Positions 5,635 through 13,172 of a stretch of 18,285 nucleotides of DNA are shown in pieces. This DNA comes from Chloroflexi bacterium UBA4733 (GTDB lineage: Bacteria; Chloroflexota; UBA4733). Position numbers and translations under genes: made by a program. How positions within the stretch are numbered: position 1 is the first letter of the stretch; every line of letters starts with the position of its first letter. A model generated the notes under the pieces. It saw nothing but the letters and a program-made list of their open reading frames with translations. It was not told the origin of the DNA and did not search any database. The DNA lies in NCBI GenBank assembly GCA_002404055.1, contig DHIZ01000155.1, positions 1 to 18,285 on the forward strand. Reading direction: 5' to 3'.

Positions 5635-6627
5635 CGCCAGCAGCTCGTACCGCCCCGCCGCGATCGCGTAGCGCAGCGGCTCGCTCCGGCTGAAGCGTTC
5701 GATCTCTTCCACCATCGCCAGGCCCTGCCGCTCATGGGAGTCGCGGCTGTGGCCGGCGGCGTGGGGTGTGACGATGACGTTGTCCAGGGCGAAGAAGGGG
5801 CTGTCCGGCGGTTGCGGCTCCTGATCGAAGACGTCGATCGCTGCCACGAAGCGGCCAGTTTGCAGCTCGCGCAGCAGGGCCTCCTGGTCCACTACCCAGG
5901 AGCGGGCATTCTGGATCAGGATGGCGTCGGGTTTGATGCGCACCAGCAGGTCGGCGGTGATCAGGTGGTGAGTTTCCGTTGTTTTGGGGGCGTGAATGGC
6001 GATGATGTCGCTTTCGCCGAAGACCTCCTCTAGCGAGGCGCGCTCCACGCCGAGCTCTGCCGCCCTTTCGGCGCTGAGGTAGGGGTCGGTCACGCGGACC
6101 GTGGCGCCGAAGGCCAACAGCAGGCGGATGTGGCGCTGGGCGACATAGCCGGAGCCGACCAGACCGACGCGCCGTGCCGCCAGCAGCGAGCCGGTGAACT
6201 GGCCGACCTCACGCCAGGGGACGCCGGCTTTGAGCTGACGATCCATGATGTGCGGGCGGCGCAGCCACAGCAACTCCAGGCTGATGCAGAACTCGGCGAC
6301 CGAGTCGGCGATGATCGGCGCTGCATGGCAGAGGGTGATGCCACGGGCGTAGATACTGGTCGGGATGATACCGCACACGCTGCCGGCACAGTGGCAGATC
6401 AGGCGCAGGTTGGGCGCGGAATCCAGCCACGCTTCCTGCAAGGACGGACTGCCCCAGCCGGTGAGGATCACGTCGGCGGAGCGCAGCAGATCCGGCGCCT
6501 GAACGGTGACTTCCCTGGTATCGCCTGTCGCCCGGTCAACGTGACCCAGCACGTCCAGGCGCGCATCGGCGCCTTCTGTGAGCATCAGGCGGTAGCGGGC
6601 GTCGGCAATGACGGTGGCAATGCGCAT
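5632..6627 (-). CDS. D-isomer-specific 2-hydroxyacid dehydrogenase, NAD-dependent (331 aa)
   Basis: Oxidises or reduces 2-hydroxy/2-oxo acids with NAD(P). Residues ~1-105 and ~285-331 form the substrate domain and ~106-284 the nucleotide-binding domain. The dinucleotide motif is GLVGSGYVAQRHIR (154-167), with Ala replacing the usual third Gly, and an acidic residue after strand 2 (D181 in VTDPYL) favours NAD. Catalytic residues appear as R242 (NARSW), E270 (DQEP) and H289 (TPHAAG). The NARSW motif differs from the common NxxRG. The start is ATG at 6627, only 3 bases after the stop of the solute-binding protein, so translation is probably coupled. The likely substrate class is a sugar-derived 2-hydroxyacid such as glycerate or a hydroxypyruvate-like compound, inferred from context only. 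Its 3' end is duplicated at 668-835. Confidence 0.92.
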   Translation of the reverse strand: MRIATVIADARYRLMLTEGADARLDVLGHVDRATGDTREVTVQAPDLLRSADVILTGWGSPSLQEAWLDSAPNLRLICHCAGSVCGIIPTSIYARGITLCHAAPIIADSVAEFCISLELLWLRRPHIMDRQLKAGVPWREVGQFTGSLLAARRVGLVGSGYVAQRHIRLLLAFGATVRVTDPYLSAERAAELGVERASLEEVFGESDIIAIHAPKTTETHHLITADLLVRIKPDAILIQNARSWVVDQEALLRELQTGRFVAAIDVFDQEPQPPDSPFFALDNVIVTPHAAGHSRDSHERQGLAMVEEIERFSRSEPLRYAIAAGRYELLA

Positions 6628-6630
6628 CGC

Positions 6631-8115
6631 TCAGGCTTTCAACAAGCTGTTGACCTGCGTGTTGATCGACTGCAGCGCCGCACTGACACTGGTCTTGCCG
6701 TCGCGGGCGCTGTTGACCGCCGTCTGTACGGCCTTGTTGATCTGCACCCAGTTCTTGGGGTACTGCCCGGCCTTGACGGTTTGCATGCCGAGCTTGTAGA
6801 CATTGATGCTCTCCCAGGGCAAGAGGGAGTTCTTAAAGGCCGCCGAGTTCAGGAACGACTGGCGGGTCGGCACCGAACGGTGGGTGGCGAGGAACGCCGT
6901 CTGCCCCTCCGGGCTGGCGAAATAGTCGGCAAGCTGCCAGGCGGCGTCCAATTGCTTGCTGGCCGAACTGACGGAGATGGCGTTGGGGCCGTCACGGGAG
7001 ATCTGGCCGGCAGAGCCTTTGGGAATTGCCACGGAACTGAGTTGCACATCGGTCCACACGGCATAGGCCGGCACGCCGCAGCGGCAGGTGTTGATCACCA
7101 TTGCCACCTCGCCCGAATGGAACATGTTGGGAGTGGTCTTTCCCTTCATCTCCGCCGGCGTCGGGGCGACGTGCTGCTTATCAATCAGGTCGATGGCGTA
7201 CTGGAAGGCGGCCACCGAAGGGGCTTCGGTCAGGCGGGATGTCGTCATGTCGTCGCTGAACTCGTTGCCGCCGTTCTCCCAAATGAAGGCGTTGAAGAAG
7301 TTGAGGCCGGTGCTGATTGGCGCGAGACCAAACGTGGTTGCGCTGCCACTGGACTTGGTGAGCTTCTGGGCGGTGCTGATGAGGTCGTCCCAGGTCCAGT
7401 CGTTGGTCGGCAATGGTACCCCCGCCTTATCGAAGGCGGTCTTGTTCAGGTAGCACACGGAAGGTCCGGCATAGAACGGCATACCGATCTGCTTACCCTG
7501 ATACGCGAAGGCGTTCAGCGCGTTGGGATAGAAGTCGGTCATGTCAACCTTGGCGGCGCTGATGTACGAATCGAGCGTCTGGAACACGCCCTGGTCGCCC
7601 AGGCTGACGACCCAGGGGTAATACATGTTGAAAGCGTCGGGTGGTGTGCCGCCGGCCAGCAGCGTGGACAGCTTCTCCAGAAAGGCGCTGGTACCGCCAG
7701 GCACGGGCAAATAGCCAAACTGCGTCGTCGGGTGCAGCTTGTTGAAGCCGTCAAGCATGCCCTGGAAGAGGACCTTGTCCTGGTCGTTGTCCGTCCAGGT
7801 GCCGAAGAGGAGTGTGCTGGTTGCGGCGGCAACAGCCTTGGCTGAGGCGCTGGTGGCGCTGGATGAGGTGGCGCTGCCGGCCGCGCTACCCGTGGCGGCG
7901 GAGGTACTGGTGCTAACGCTTGTCGCCGGTGTGGCGGCGGTGCTCGTGGTGGCAGCGGTACTGGACGCTGTACCGGATGGCGTGGCCGAAACGGTGGCGG
8001 CCACGCCACAGGCCGCCAGCAAGGGGAGCGCTACCGTGATGGCGCCGACCAGTCGCAACACGTCACGTCGCGGCAACGGCTGGTCCGACATAAGAGCACC
8101 TCGGACGGACTTCAT
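6631..8115 (-). CDS. ABC transporter sugar-binding lipoprotein, family 1 (SBP1, 494 aa)
   Basis: An extracytoplasmic solute receptor of the family-1/MalE-like type. The N-terminus has a twin-arginine motif (PRRDVLRLVG) followed by a hydrophobic stretch and a lipobox ending in LLAAC (C36), so it is a Tat-type lipoprotein. Residues ~38-98 are a Ser/Thr/Ala linker. The binding domain starts near LLFGTWTDNDQDK and includes the typical LLAGGTPPDAFNMYYPW and GMPFYAG motifs and a C-terminal ASPEGQTAFLATHRSVPTRQS. Two ATGs are possible, 8115 (GGGGGA at 6 bases) and 8091 (GAGGTG at 6 bases); both leave a normal Tat n-region. The gene opens the long minus-strand run but is followed directly by the dehydrogenase instead of permeases. 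Likely repressed by the divergent ROK protein. Confidence 0.93.
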   Translation of the reverse strand: MKSVRGALMSDQPLPRRDVLRLVGAITVALPLLAACGVAATVSATPSGTASSTAATTSTAATPATSVSTSTSAATGSAAGSATSSSATSASAKAVAAATSTLLFGTWTDNDQDKVLFQGMLDGFNKLHPTTQFGYLPVPGGTSAFLEKLSTLLAGGTPPDAFNMYYPWVVSLGDQGVFQTLDSYISAAKVDMTDFYPNALNAFAYQGKQIGMPFYAGPSVCYLNKTAFDKAGVPLPTNDWTWDDLISTAQKLTKSSGSATTFGLAPISTGLNFFNAFIWENGGNEFSDDMTTSRLTEAPSVAAFQYAIDLIDKQHVAPTPAEMKGKTTPNMFHSGEVAMVINTCRCGVPAYAVWTDVQLSSVAIPKGSAGQISRDGPNAISVSSASKQLDAAWQLADYFASPEGQTAFLATHRSVPTRQSFLNSAAFKNSLLPWESINVYKLGMQTVKAGQYPKNWVQINKAVQTAVNSARDGKTSVSAALQSINTQVNSLLKA

Positions 8116-8163
8116 TGGCGATCCCCCTTCTCCACGAACAACAACGCCCTATTTCGGCTAACG

Positions 8164-8197
8164 ATTATACGATACATGGGAATGGCTCACCTGTCAA
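8164..8197 (-). promoter_or_regulatory. Promoter of the SBP1 operon
   Basis: On the minus strand a perfect TTGACA (8197-8192) is followed after exactly 17 bp by TATCGT (8174-8169), which runs straight into TATAAT (8169-8164). The better -10 (TATAAT) is 22 bp from the -35, so either the 17-bp pair is used or the TATAAT works with little -35 contact. The TTGACA is part of the left arm of the palindrome at 8188-8212. Confidence 0.6.
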
Positions 8198-8212
8198 CCC
8201 CCTTGGCAGGTG
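8188..8212. promoter_or_regulatory. Palindromic operator candidate for the ROK repressor
   Basis: CACCTGTCAA (8188-8197) and TTGGCAGGTG (8203-8212) form an inverted repeat matching at 9 of 10 positions around a CCCCC centre. The left arm overlaps the -35 box of the SBP1 promoter, so a bound repressor would block polymerase. ROK repressors such as NagC, Mlc and XylR bind palindromes of comparable length, and the adjacent divergent gene encodes a ROK protein. A second small inverted repeat (CACGG at 8218-8222, CCGTG at 8231-8235) lies toward the ROK promoter. Confidence 0.6.
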
Positions 8213-8261
8213 CGTCGCACGGTCCCAAAGCCGTGGGATTCCTTCCGGCGTTCATTGCCTG

Positions 8262-8276
8262 TATAATCCCCCCGTG
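8262..8276 (+). promoter_or_regulatory. -10 TATAAT of a leaderless ROK gene
   Basis: A perfect TATAAT at 8262-8267 ends six bases before the GTG at 8274. The expected transcription start (about 7 bases after the -10) coincides with the start codon, which predicts a leaderless mRNA. There is no Shine-Dalgarno between them. No strong -35 is visible at 17 bp (TTCCTT). Confidence 0.55.
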
Positions 8277-9500
8277 TTGACAAAATATGCTGCTCCACCG
8301 AACGATATCGACCTGGCCGGCAGCCGGGGGCGGGTGCTGGAATTGCTGCGCATGGGGCAGGCCGGCACACGGGCGGAGTTGGCCACCCTCACCGGATTGA
8401 GCCGCGGCGCCATTTCCTTTATCGTCTCCGACCTCACCCAGGCCGGCTTTCTGCGCATGGAGCCGGGCGACGCCGCCGGGCGCGGCCGCCCCAGTGAACG
8501 CCTGTACCTCAACCCGCAGGCGCGGCTGGTGCTCGGCATCGAGATTGGCGAGGCGCGTGCGGTCGCCGTGGCGGCCGATCTGCACGCCCGGCCGCTCAAG
8601 AGCGTCACAGTCGCCACTGCGGGTCCCAGCGGTGAGCAGGCAGTGAGCGCCGCCATCGCCGCAGCGCAACAGGTGATGACCGAGATCGCCGGGCAGCCGC
8701 TGCTGGGCGTCGGCGTCGCCGTGCCGGGCGTCGTCGATGCCAACGGCGCAATACGTATGGCGCCTGATCTGGGTTGGCATGACGTGCCGGTGGCGGCGCC
8801 GCTACGGGCAGCCCTGGGCGGCCTGCCGGTGGAGGTGGCGAATCGGGCCAAGGCCGCCGCCGTGGGCGAGCACTGGAGCGGCGCGGCGCGCGGCGTCGAG
8901 CGCATGCTCTACCTGTCGGTGAGCACCGGCATCTCTCTGGGCATTATGATCGGCGGCAATCTCTACCGGGGCGCTTCACTGACGGAAGGTGAACTGGGCC
9001 ACACCACCATCGATCCCGATGGTCCCCTCTGTCCCTGCGGCAACCGCGGTTGCCTCCAGACGCTGGCCTCCGGCCCCGCGCTGCTGGCCCTCGTCCGCCA
9101 GTTGGCGCGGTCCGGTCCCGACAGCCGGCTGTGGCAACTCACCGGCGGCCATCTGGAGACGGTCAGCTTCCCTCATGTCGCCCAGGCGCTGCACGACAGT
9201 GATCCCGTTGCCGCCAGCGCCGTGCAGACGGTGGGGCGCTACCTTGGCATCGCCACCGCCAACCTGATCAACCTGTTCAACCCGGAGTTAGTCGTTCTCG
9301 GCGGTCCGGTGTGCCGTGAACTGCCGCAGTTGGCGGAGCCCGTGCGGCTGGAAGTGCGCAAACGGGCGCTGGGCCTCGCCGTCGCCGCCTGCCGCATCGT
9401 GCCCTCGGCGCTCGATGGCGACGCGCCGCTCGTCGGCAGCGCCGCGCTTTTGCTCCACGGGCTGCTGACCGGCACTGTCAAACAGGGCTTGTCGGCGTGA
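8274..9500 (+). CDS. ROK-family transcriptional repressor (408 aa)
   Basis: A sugar-responsive DNA-binding regulator. Residues ~13-62 form a winged helix-turn-helix (RGRVLELLRMGQAGTRAELA, then TGLSRGAISFIVSDLTQAG). Residues ~86-400 form the ROK sugar-kinase-like fold. The ROK zinc motif is clear: GH at 242-243, then CPCGNRGC with C253, C255 and C260. The ATP-binding DxGGT is replaced by EIGEARA, and the catalytic NDAN motif by ANRAKAAA, so it should lack kinase activity and act as a repressor. The start at GTG 8274 is chosen because TATAAT sits just upstream and the frame before it has no family homology. It is divergent from SBP1 and 31 bp before the enolase-superfamily gene, and probably controls both directions. 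Confidence 0.92.
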   Translation: MLTKYAAPPNDIDLAGSRGRVLELLRMGQAGTRAELATLTGLSRGAISFIVSDLTQAGFLRMEPGDAAGRGRPSERLYLNPQARLVLGIEIGEARAVAVAADLHARPLKSVTVATAGPSGEQAVSAAIAAAQQVMTEIAGQPLLGVGVAVPGVVDANGAIRMAPDLGWHDVPVAAPLRAALGGLPVEVANRAKAAAVGEHWSGAARGVERMLYLSVSTGISLGIMIGGNLYRGASLTEGELGHTTIDPDGPLCPCGNRGCLQTLASGPALLALVRQLARSGPDSRLWQLTGGHLETVSFPHVAQALHDSDPVAASAVQTVGRYLGIATANLINLFNPELVVLGGPVCRELPQLAEPVRLEVRKRALGLAVAACRIVPSALDGDAPLVGSAALLLHGLLTGTVKQGLSA

Positions 9501-9531
9501 CCGGCACACGCTCGTTCGGAGGCTATTCCTG

Positions 9532-10938
9532 ATGCCGGGGCTCACCACCGATATTCGGCCCACCGGGGCCACCCTGTACTTCTTGCCCGTGCAGACGCGC
9601 GTGCCCTTGAAGTTCGGTCCGGAGACGTTGACCACCGTCATCTGTGCGCGGGTCCGTCTGGACGTGCGCGGCCGCGATGGCCGCCACGCCAGTGGCTGGG
9701 GGGAGACGCCGCTCAGCGTGCAATGGGTCTGGCCCAGCGCCTGCTCCTTTGGCGAACGGCAGGAGGCGCTCCTGGCGTTCTGTCGACTGCTGGCCGGCGC
9801 CTGGGCAGCGTTCGACTGCTGGGGCCACCCGCTCGAGGTGGGCTACCTGTTCCAACAGCAGGTGCTCCCGGACCTGCTCAGCCGTTTCAATGCCGAGCAC
9901 ACGGATACCGAGCCCATGCCTTACCTGGCGGCGCTGGTGTGTTGCTCCCTCTTCGATCTGGCCCTCCACGACGCCTACGGCGTGCTCCACGCCGTACCCA
10001 CCTACGACACGTATGGGCCGGGCTGGCTACGCGAGGACCTGGCGGCATTCCTGACGCCGGCGGAGGGCGCAGCCGTCGATTTCCGAAGGCGCTTTCCCAG
10101 CGATTTCCTGGTGCTGCCGCCCCCAACGCGGTTGACTGCCTGGCATCTGGTCGGCGGCAAGGATGCCCTTAGCAGCGACGAACTCGACGGCAGTGAACCG
10201 AACGATGGCTACCCCGTGCTGCTGCGCGACTGGATCCGCCGCGACGGGCTGACCTGCCTGAAGGTCAAGCTGCGCGGTGACGACCCGGCGTGGGACTACG
10301 CCCGCCTGCTGGCGGTCGGGCGCATCGCCGTCGAGGAGGGCTGCCGCTGGCTGAGCGCCGACTTCAACTGCACCGTCACCGATCCTGCCTATGTGACCGC
10401 CATTCTGGACCACCTGCTGGCCGAGGAACCGCGCCTCTACGGGATGCTGCTCTACGTCGAGCAACCGTTCCCCTACGAGCTGGAGGCGAATCCCCTAGAT
10501 GTCCACGCTGTCTCGGCCCGCAAGCCGCTGTTCTTGGACGAGAGTGCCCACGACTGGCGGCTGGTCCGTCTGGGACGCTCGCTGGGTTGGACGGGCGTTG
10601 CCCTGAAGACCTGCAAGACGCAGACGGGCGCGCTGCTAAGCCTCTGCTGGGCCAGGGCCCACGGCATGACTTTGATGGTGCAGGACCTCACCAACCCGAT
10701 GCTTGCCCAGATTCCGCACCTCCTGCTGGCGGCCCACGCCGGCACGATCATGGGCGTGGAGACCAACGCCATGCAGTTCTACCCGGAGGCGTCCCTGCCG
10801 GAAGCCCGCGTCCATCCGGGCCTCTATCGTCGTCGCCAGGGCAGCGTGACGCTGGACACCATAACGGGACCGGGCTTCGGCTACCGCCTGGACCAGATGG
10901 CGCGCGAACTGCCGCCGCCGGATACGACGACCGGCTGA
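9532..10938 (+). CDS. Enolase-superfamily (mandelate racemase/muconate lactonizing-like) enzyme (468 aa)
   Basis: Members abstract an alpha-proton from a carboxylate and epimerise, lactonise or dehydrate it; in sugar loci they are often acid-sugar dehydratases. Residues ~1-150 form the capping domain and ~240-440 the barrel. Visible active-site motifs: LKVKLRG (K244, K246), SADFN (D277, metal), YVEQPFP (E310, metal), LFLDESAHD (D336/E337) and ALKTCKT (K359/K362). Mg2+ would be needed. The protein is longer than the usual 360-420 residues because of extra sequence at ~160-235 (including AWHLVGGKDALSSDELDG). GGAGG about 10 bases before the ATG supports the start. It lies 31 bp after the ROK gene and is likely co-transcribed with it. 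The substrate is not readable from the sequence. Confidence 0.9.
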   Translation: MPGLTTDIRPTGATLYFLPVQTRVPLKFGPETLTTVICARVRLDVRGRDGRHASGWGETPLSVQWVWPSACSFGERQEALLAFCRLLAGAWAAFDCWGHPLEVGYLFQQQVLPDLLSRFNAEHTDTEPMPYLAALVCCSLFDLALHDAYGVLHAVPTYDTYGPGWLREDLAAFLTPAEGAAVDFRRRFPSDFLVLPPPTRLTAWHLVGGKDALSSDELDGSEPNDGYPVLLRDWIRRDGLTCLKVKLRGDDPAWDYARLLAVGRIAVEEGCRWLSADFNCTVTDPAYVTAILDHLLAEEPRLYGMLLYVEQPFPYELEANPLDVHAVSARKPLFLDESAHDWRLVRLGRSLGWTGVALKTCKTQTGALLSLCWARAHGMTLMVQDLTNPMLAQIPHLLLAAHAGTIMGVETNAMQFYPEASLPEARVHPGLYRRRQGSVTLDTITGPGFGYRLDQMARELPPPDTTTG

Positions 10939-10976
10939 GATCCCTGGAGTCATCATCGCAGGAAAGGAGCCCAGGC

Positions 10977-11057
10977 ATGTCCGCTGGTATTGCCTTCACC
11001 GTCTTCCTGCCCTGGTCAGCGTCGGCCACGGCCACAGCTACGGCAACCGCCCCGTAG
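10977..11057 (+). CDS. Candidate 26-residue small protein
   Basis: An ATG at 10977 is preceded by AAAGGAG with an ideal 7-base spacer, and opens a 26-codon frame beginning MSAGIAFTVFLPW and ending in an Ala/Thr repeat. It has a hydrophobic start and a tail resembling the linker regions of the lipoproteins nearby. It follows the enolase-superfamily gene by 38 bp and ends 27 bp before the convergent SBP2 stop. It could be a true small membrane peptide, or the residue of a lost gene whose ribosome site survived. The strength of the ribosome site is the main support. Confidence 0.35.
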   Translation: MSAGIAFTVFLPWSASATATATATAP

Positions 11058-11084
11058 AGCGCGCGGACTCAGGAGGCGATTGGG

Positions 11085-12557
11085 CTACGTCCTGGGCATT
11101 TGCACGAAGGCCTGGCAGGCATCCTGCACCTGCTGGAGGCCCGTGCCGAACGAGGTTGTGCCGTAAAACAGCGGAGGAGACGTTTTTTCCCAGGCCGTTT
11201 CGACATCGGTGAAGCGCAGGTTGTAGGGCATGGGGAAAGGGCCGTCGACGGTGCTCATCCAGTTCAGCACGCGGCCAAAGACGGGAGTGAGTTTCTGAAT
11301 TTCCGGCGCCGACCAGACCGATTTGCGCGCGCTCGGTTGATACTGCGTGTTCACCACCGCCCAGATACCGGTCTCTTTGGACGCTTCCGCCTGCACCAGG
11401 CTGTAGGCCAGTTCCGGTTGTTTGCTCCCGGCAAAAATGGAGAAGTTCTCCACGAAGCCCTGGTAGCCGCGGACGCCGGTTGGCCCCTTCGGGAAGAGTG
11501 CCCAGCCCACGCCGAACTTGCTGCCCACCTGCTTCTCCAGCACCAGCACGTTGTAGGACCCGGACTCGACGGTTGCGTACTGCCCGCCCAGGAAGGTGAG
11601 ACCTTTGGCCTCCGCAGCGCTGGGGGCGATGTGTTCGATAGTACGCAGGTTCACTGCCCACTGGGCAGCATCTTCGGCGGCCTTGTTGGTGTTGAAGGTG
11701 AACTGCTTGCCGTCGGCCGATAGGACATCACCGCCCCAGGTGCGGGCCAAAGAACAGAAGTCGTAGTAGCTACCCGGGAAGTAGTTGGTGCCGAAAATCT
11801 TTTGGCCGACATCGGTGGTCCCTTTGCCCAGCGCGACGAAGTCGTCGACCGTCCAGTCATCTGTCGGCTCTTTGACGCCCCGGCGCAGTAGCAGATCCTT
11901 GTTATAGGCAAACAGTGCCGGGTTGCCCGGATGGAGGAGATACGGCAGGGCGTACAGTTTGCCGCCGAAGCTGGAGTCGGTGATGGCCGTTTGGAAGAAG
12001 TCGCTCATGCCGGGGTCCTGTTGCTTAACGTAGTCGTCGATGGCCCGGAAGGCGCCCTTGGAGGCGGAGTAGGCAAACCACTTGATGCCCGAGAAGCTGA
12101 CGTCCTGGAGTGTGCCGCTGGCGAGCAGTGTCAGTTGTTTGGTGGCCATATCACCGTAAGCGATGGAATCGACAGTGAGGTTGACGTCCGGGTGGGCCGC
12201 CTGCCAGGTTTGGGCGGCGTGGCGCTGCCAATCGTTGTTGACTCCGGCATAGGTGGCGATGCTCAAGGCGGTCTTCTTGCCGGGCTGTGCCGCCTGGGCG
12301 GAGGTAGTCGCGGCCGACACCGCTGATGAGACGGCGGTACTCGTGGGGGCCGCGCTTGCTGTTGTGGTCGCCGCCGACGTAGCGGTGGTCACAGGCGCTT
12401 GCTGCGCGGTCACTGCCGCGGCCGCCGAGGTGCTTGTCACTGTGGTTCCGGCGGTTGCGCCGCAGGCGGCCAGCAGACCGGCCGCTGGGATGACGGCAGC
12501 GAGACCGAGCGAGGCGCGCAGGACGGACCGGCGAGAGCGTTGGACGGGGGTAGCCAT
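11085..12557 (-). CDS. ABC transporter solute-binding lipoprotein (SBP2, 490 aa)
   Basis: A family-1 extracellular solute-binding protein. From the ATG at 12557 it has a twin-arginine signal (RSRRSVLRASLG), a hydrophobic core and the lipobox GLLAAC with C32. A long Thr/Ser/Ala linker follows to ~92, and the binding domain begins at KKTALSIATYAGVNNDWQRH. Typical family motifs follow: LLASGTLQDVSF, GKLYALPYLLHPGNPALFAYNKDLL, and the C-terminal TGIWAVVNTQYQPSARKS. The ATG at 12557 has AAAGGAA at 7 bases; the TTG at 12575 has no such site. It is divergent from the AraC regulator and has no permease neighbour. The bound sugar cannot be told; a role in taking up the ligand sensed by the AraC protein is likely. 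Confidence 0.92.
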   Translation of the reverse strand: MATPVQRSRRSVLRASLGLAAVIPAAGLLAACGATAGTTVTSTSAAAAVTAQQAPVTTATSAATTTASAAPTSTAVSSAVSAATTSAQAAQPGKKTALSIATYAGVNNDWQRHAAQTWQAAHPDVNLTVDSIAYGDMATKQLTLLASGTLQDVSFSGIKWFAYSASKGAFRAIDDYVKQQDPGMSDFFQTAITDSSFGGKLYALPYLLHPGNPALFAYNKDLLLRRGVKEPTDDWTVDDFVALGKGTTDVGQKIFGTNYFPGSYYDFCSLARTWGGDVLSADGKQFTFNTNKAAEDAAQWAVNLRTIEHIAPSAAEAKGLTFLGGQYATVESGSYNVLVLEKQVGSKFGVGWALFPKGPTGVRGYQGFVENFSIFAGSKQPELAYSLVQAEASKETGIWAVVNTQYQPSARKSVWSAPEIQKLTPVFGRVLNWMSTVDGPFPMPYNLRFTDVETAWEKTSPPLFYGTTSFGTGLQQVQDACQAFVQMPRT

Positions 12558-12634
12558 GCGAATGTTCCTTTCCAAATGGGTGATTGCAGCGGATCAAAGC
12601 ACCAATGTCCGTAGCAGTGTGGCATCGACGTGCC

Positions 12635-12663
12635 AGTATTGAACACGGCGACCCGGCTGTCAA
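12635..12663 (-). promoter_or_regulatory. Promoter of SBP2
   Basis: On the minus strand a perfect TTGACA (12663-12658) and AATACT (12640-12635) are separated by exactly 17 bp, about 78 bases before the ATG at 12557. The -10 is weak (4 of 6), which suits activator-dependent expression by an AraC protein. Confidence 0.6.
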
Positions 12664-12682
12664 GGCATCAAGCCAGTGGAGC

Positions 12683-12695
12683 TTGCCTCAGGCAA
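12683..12695. promoter_or_regulatory. Short palindrome TTGCC-tca-GGCAA
   Basis: Perfect 5-bp inverted repeat with a 3-base centre, 19 bp upstream of the SBP2 -35 box and 66 bp before the AraC start. The position would suit a regulator bound between the divergent genes. A site this short also occurs by chance. Confidence 0.3.
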
Positions 12696-12761
12696 AGTGA
12701 TACGAACGAGATTGAGTACAATTGCTTCCCACGAAACGCTCCCGCCCGGAGGTTCAACAGC

Positions 12762-13172
12762 ATGCTGCACGACCGAATGCAATCGGAAGCTGAGCGCCAG
12801 CGCTCACAGAGCCGGTCCACCTTTCCGGTAAACCAGATGCTGTCATTGCGATCGAACGAGACTGGCACATCGGAAGCGCTATGGTCGAGCGTAACCTGTA
12901 CGCTGTTCCGTGCCGGCTACTGGGATTGCCCACCCGACTGGCAGCTACGCGAGCGGATCATGCCGGACTACATCCTCTTCATCTGCGTATCCGGCGGGGC
13001 AGACTTTGTAGTTGGCGGACGGCCGTATCGGCTCGAGCCGGGCGCGGTGCTGCTGGCGCCGCCGCAGGTCCCCCAGGTGGGACGGCACGACCCCCTTCAT
13101 CCGCTTCGTGTCTATGCGGTGCATTTTGCCGCCCGTCTGTATGGGTTGTTGGATGTGCCCATGATCTACTGA
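12762..13172 (+). pseudogene. AraC-family regulator, N-terminal ligand-binding half, cut by in-frame TGA
   Basis: The frame encodes the cupin-like sensor domain of an AraC regulator: ERIMPDYILFICVSGGADFVVGG, then YRLEPGAVLLAPPQVPQVGRH and LRVYAVHFAARLYGL. It ends at TGA (13170-13172). The next codon continues in the same frame into the rest of the protein at 13173, so one TGA separates sensor and DNA-binding halves. The start is ATG at 12762 with GGAGG 9 bases upstream; the open frame back to 12630 has no domain homology. The sensor half alone cannot bind DNA. Explanations are a nonsense mutation, a sequencing error or a recoded TGA. It lies divergent from SBP2, its probable target. Confidence 0.72.

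Larger units (their letters stand above)
5174..5804. repeat. Segmental duplication, copy 2 (partner 208-835)
   Basis: This copy contains the complete small gene, the spacer and the 3' end of the intact dehydrogenase. Homology ends near 5804, inside codons for residues ~276-280 of the dehydrogenase, and near the small gene's stop at 5174. Because its dehydrogenase is intact and in operon context, this copy is the likely parent. Confidence 0.85.

Noticed and set aside
208..5804. Insertion sequence as the carrier of the duplicated segment
   Set aside because: No transposase, terminal inverted repeats or target-site duplication is visible at either copy.
6130..7845. 571-codon open frame on the plus strand
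   Set aside because: It lies antisense to the dehydrogenase and SBP1 genes, which both have clear domains. Its product is Gly/Asp/Arg-rich with no recognisable motif, as expected for a shadow frame in GC-rich DNA.
10290..11057. 255-codon plus-strand frame overlapping the enolase-superfamily gene
   Set aside because: Most of it is an out-of-frame shadow. Only its last 26 codons, with their own ribosome site, are kept as a low-confidence small ORF.
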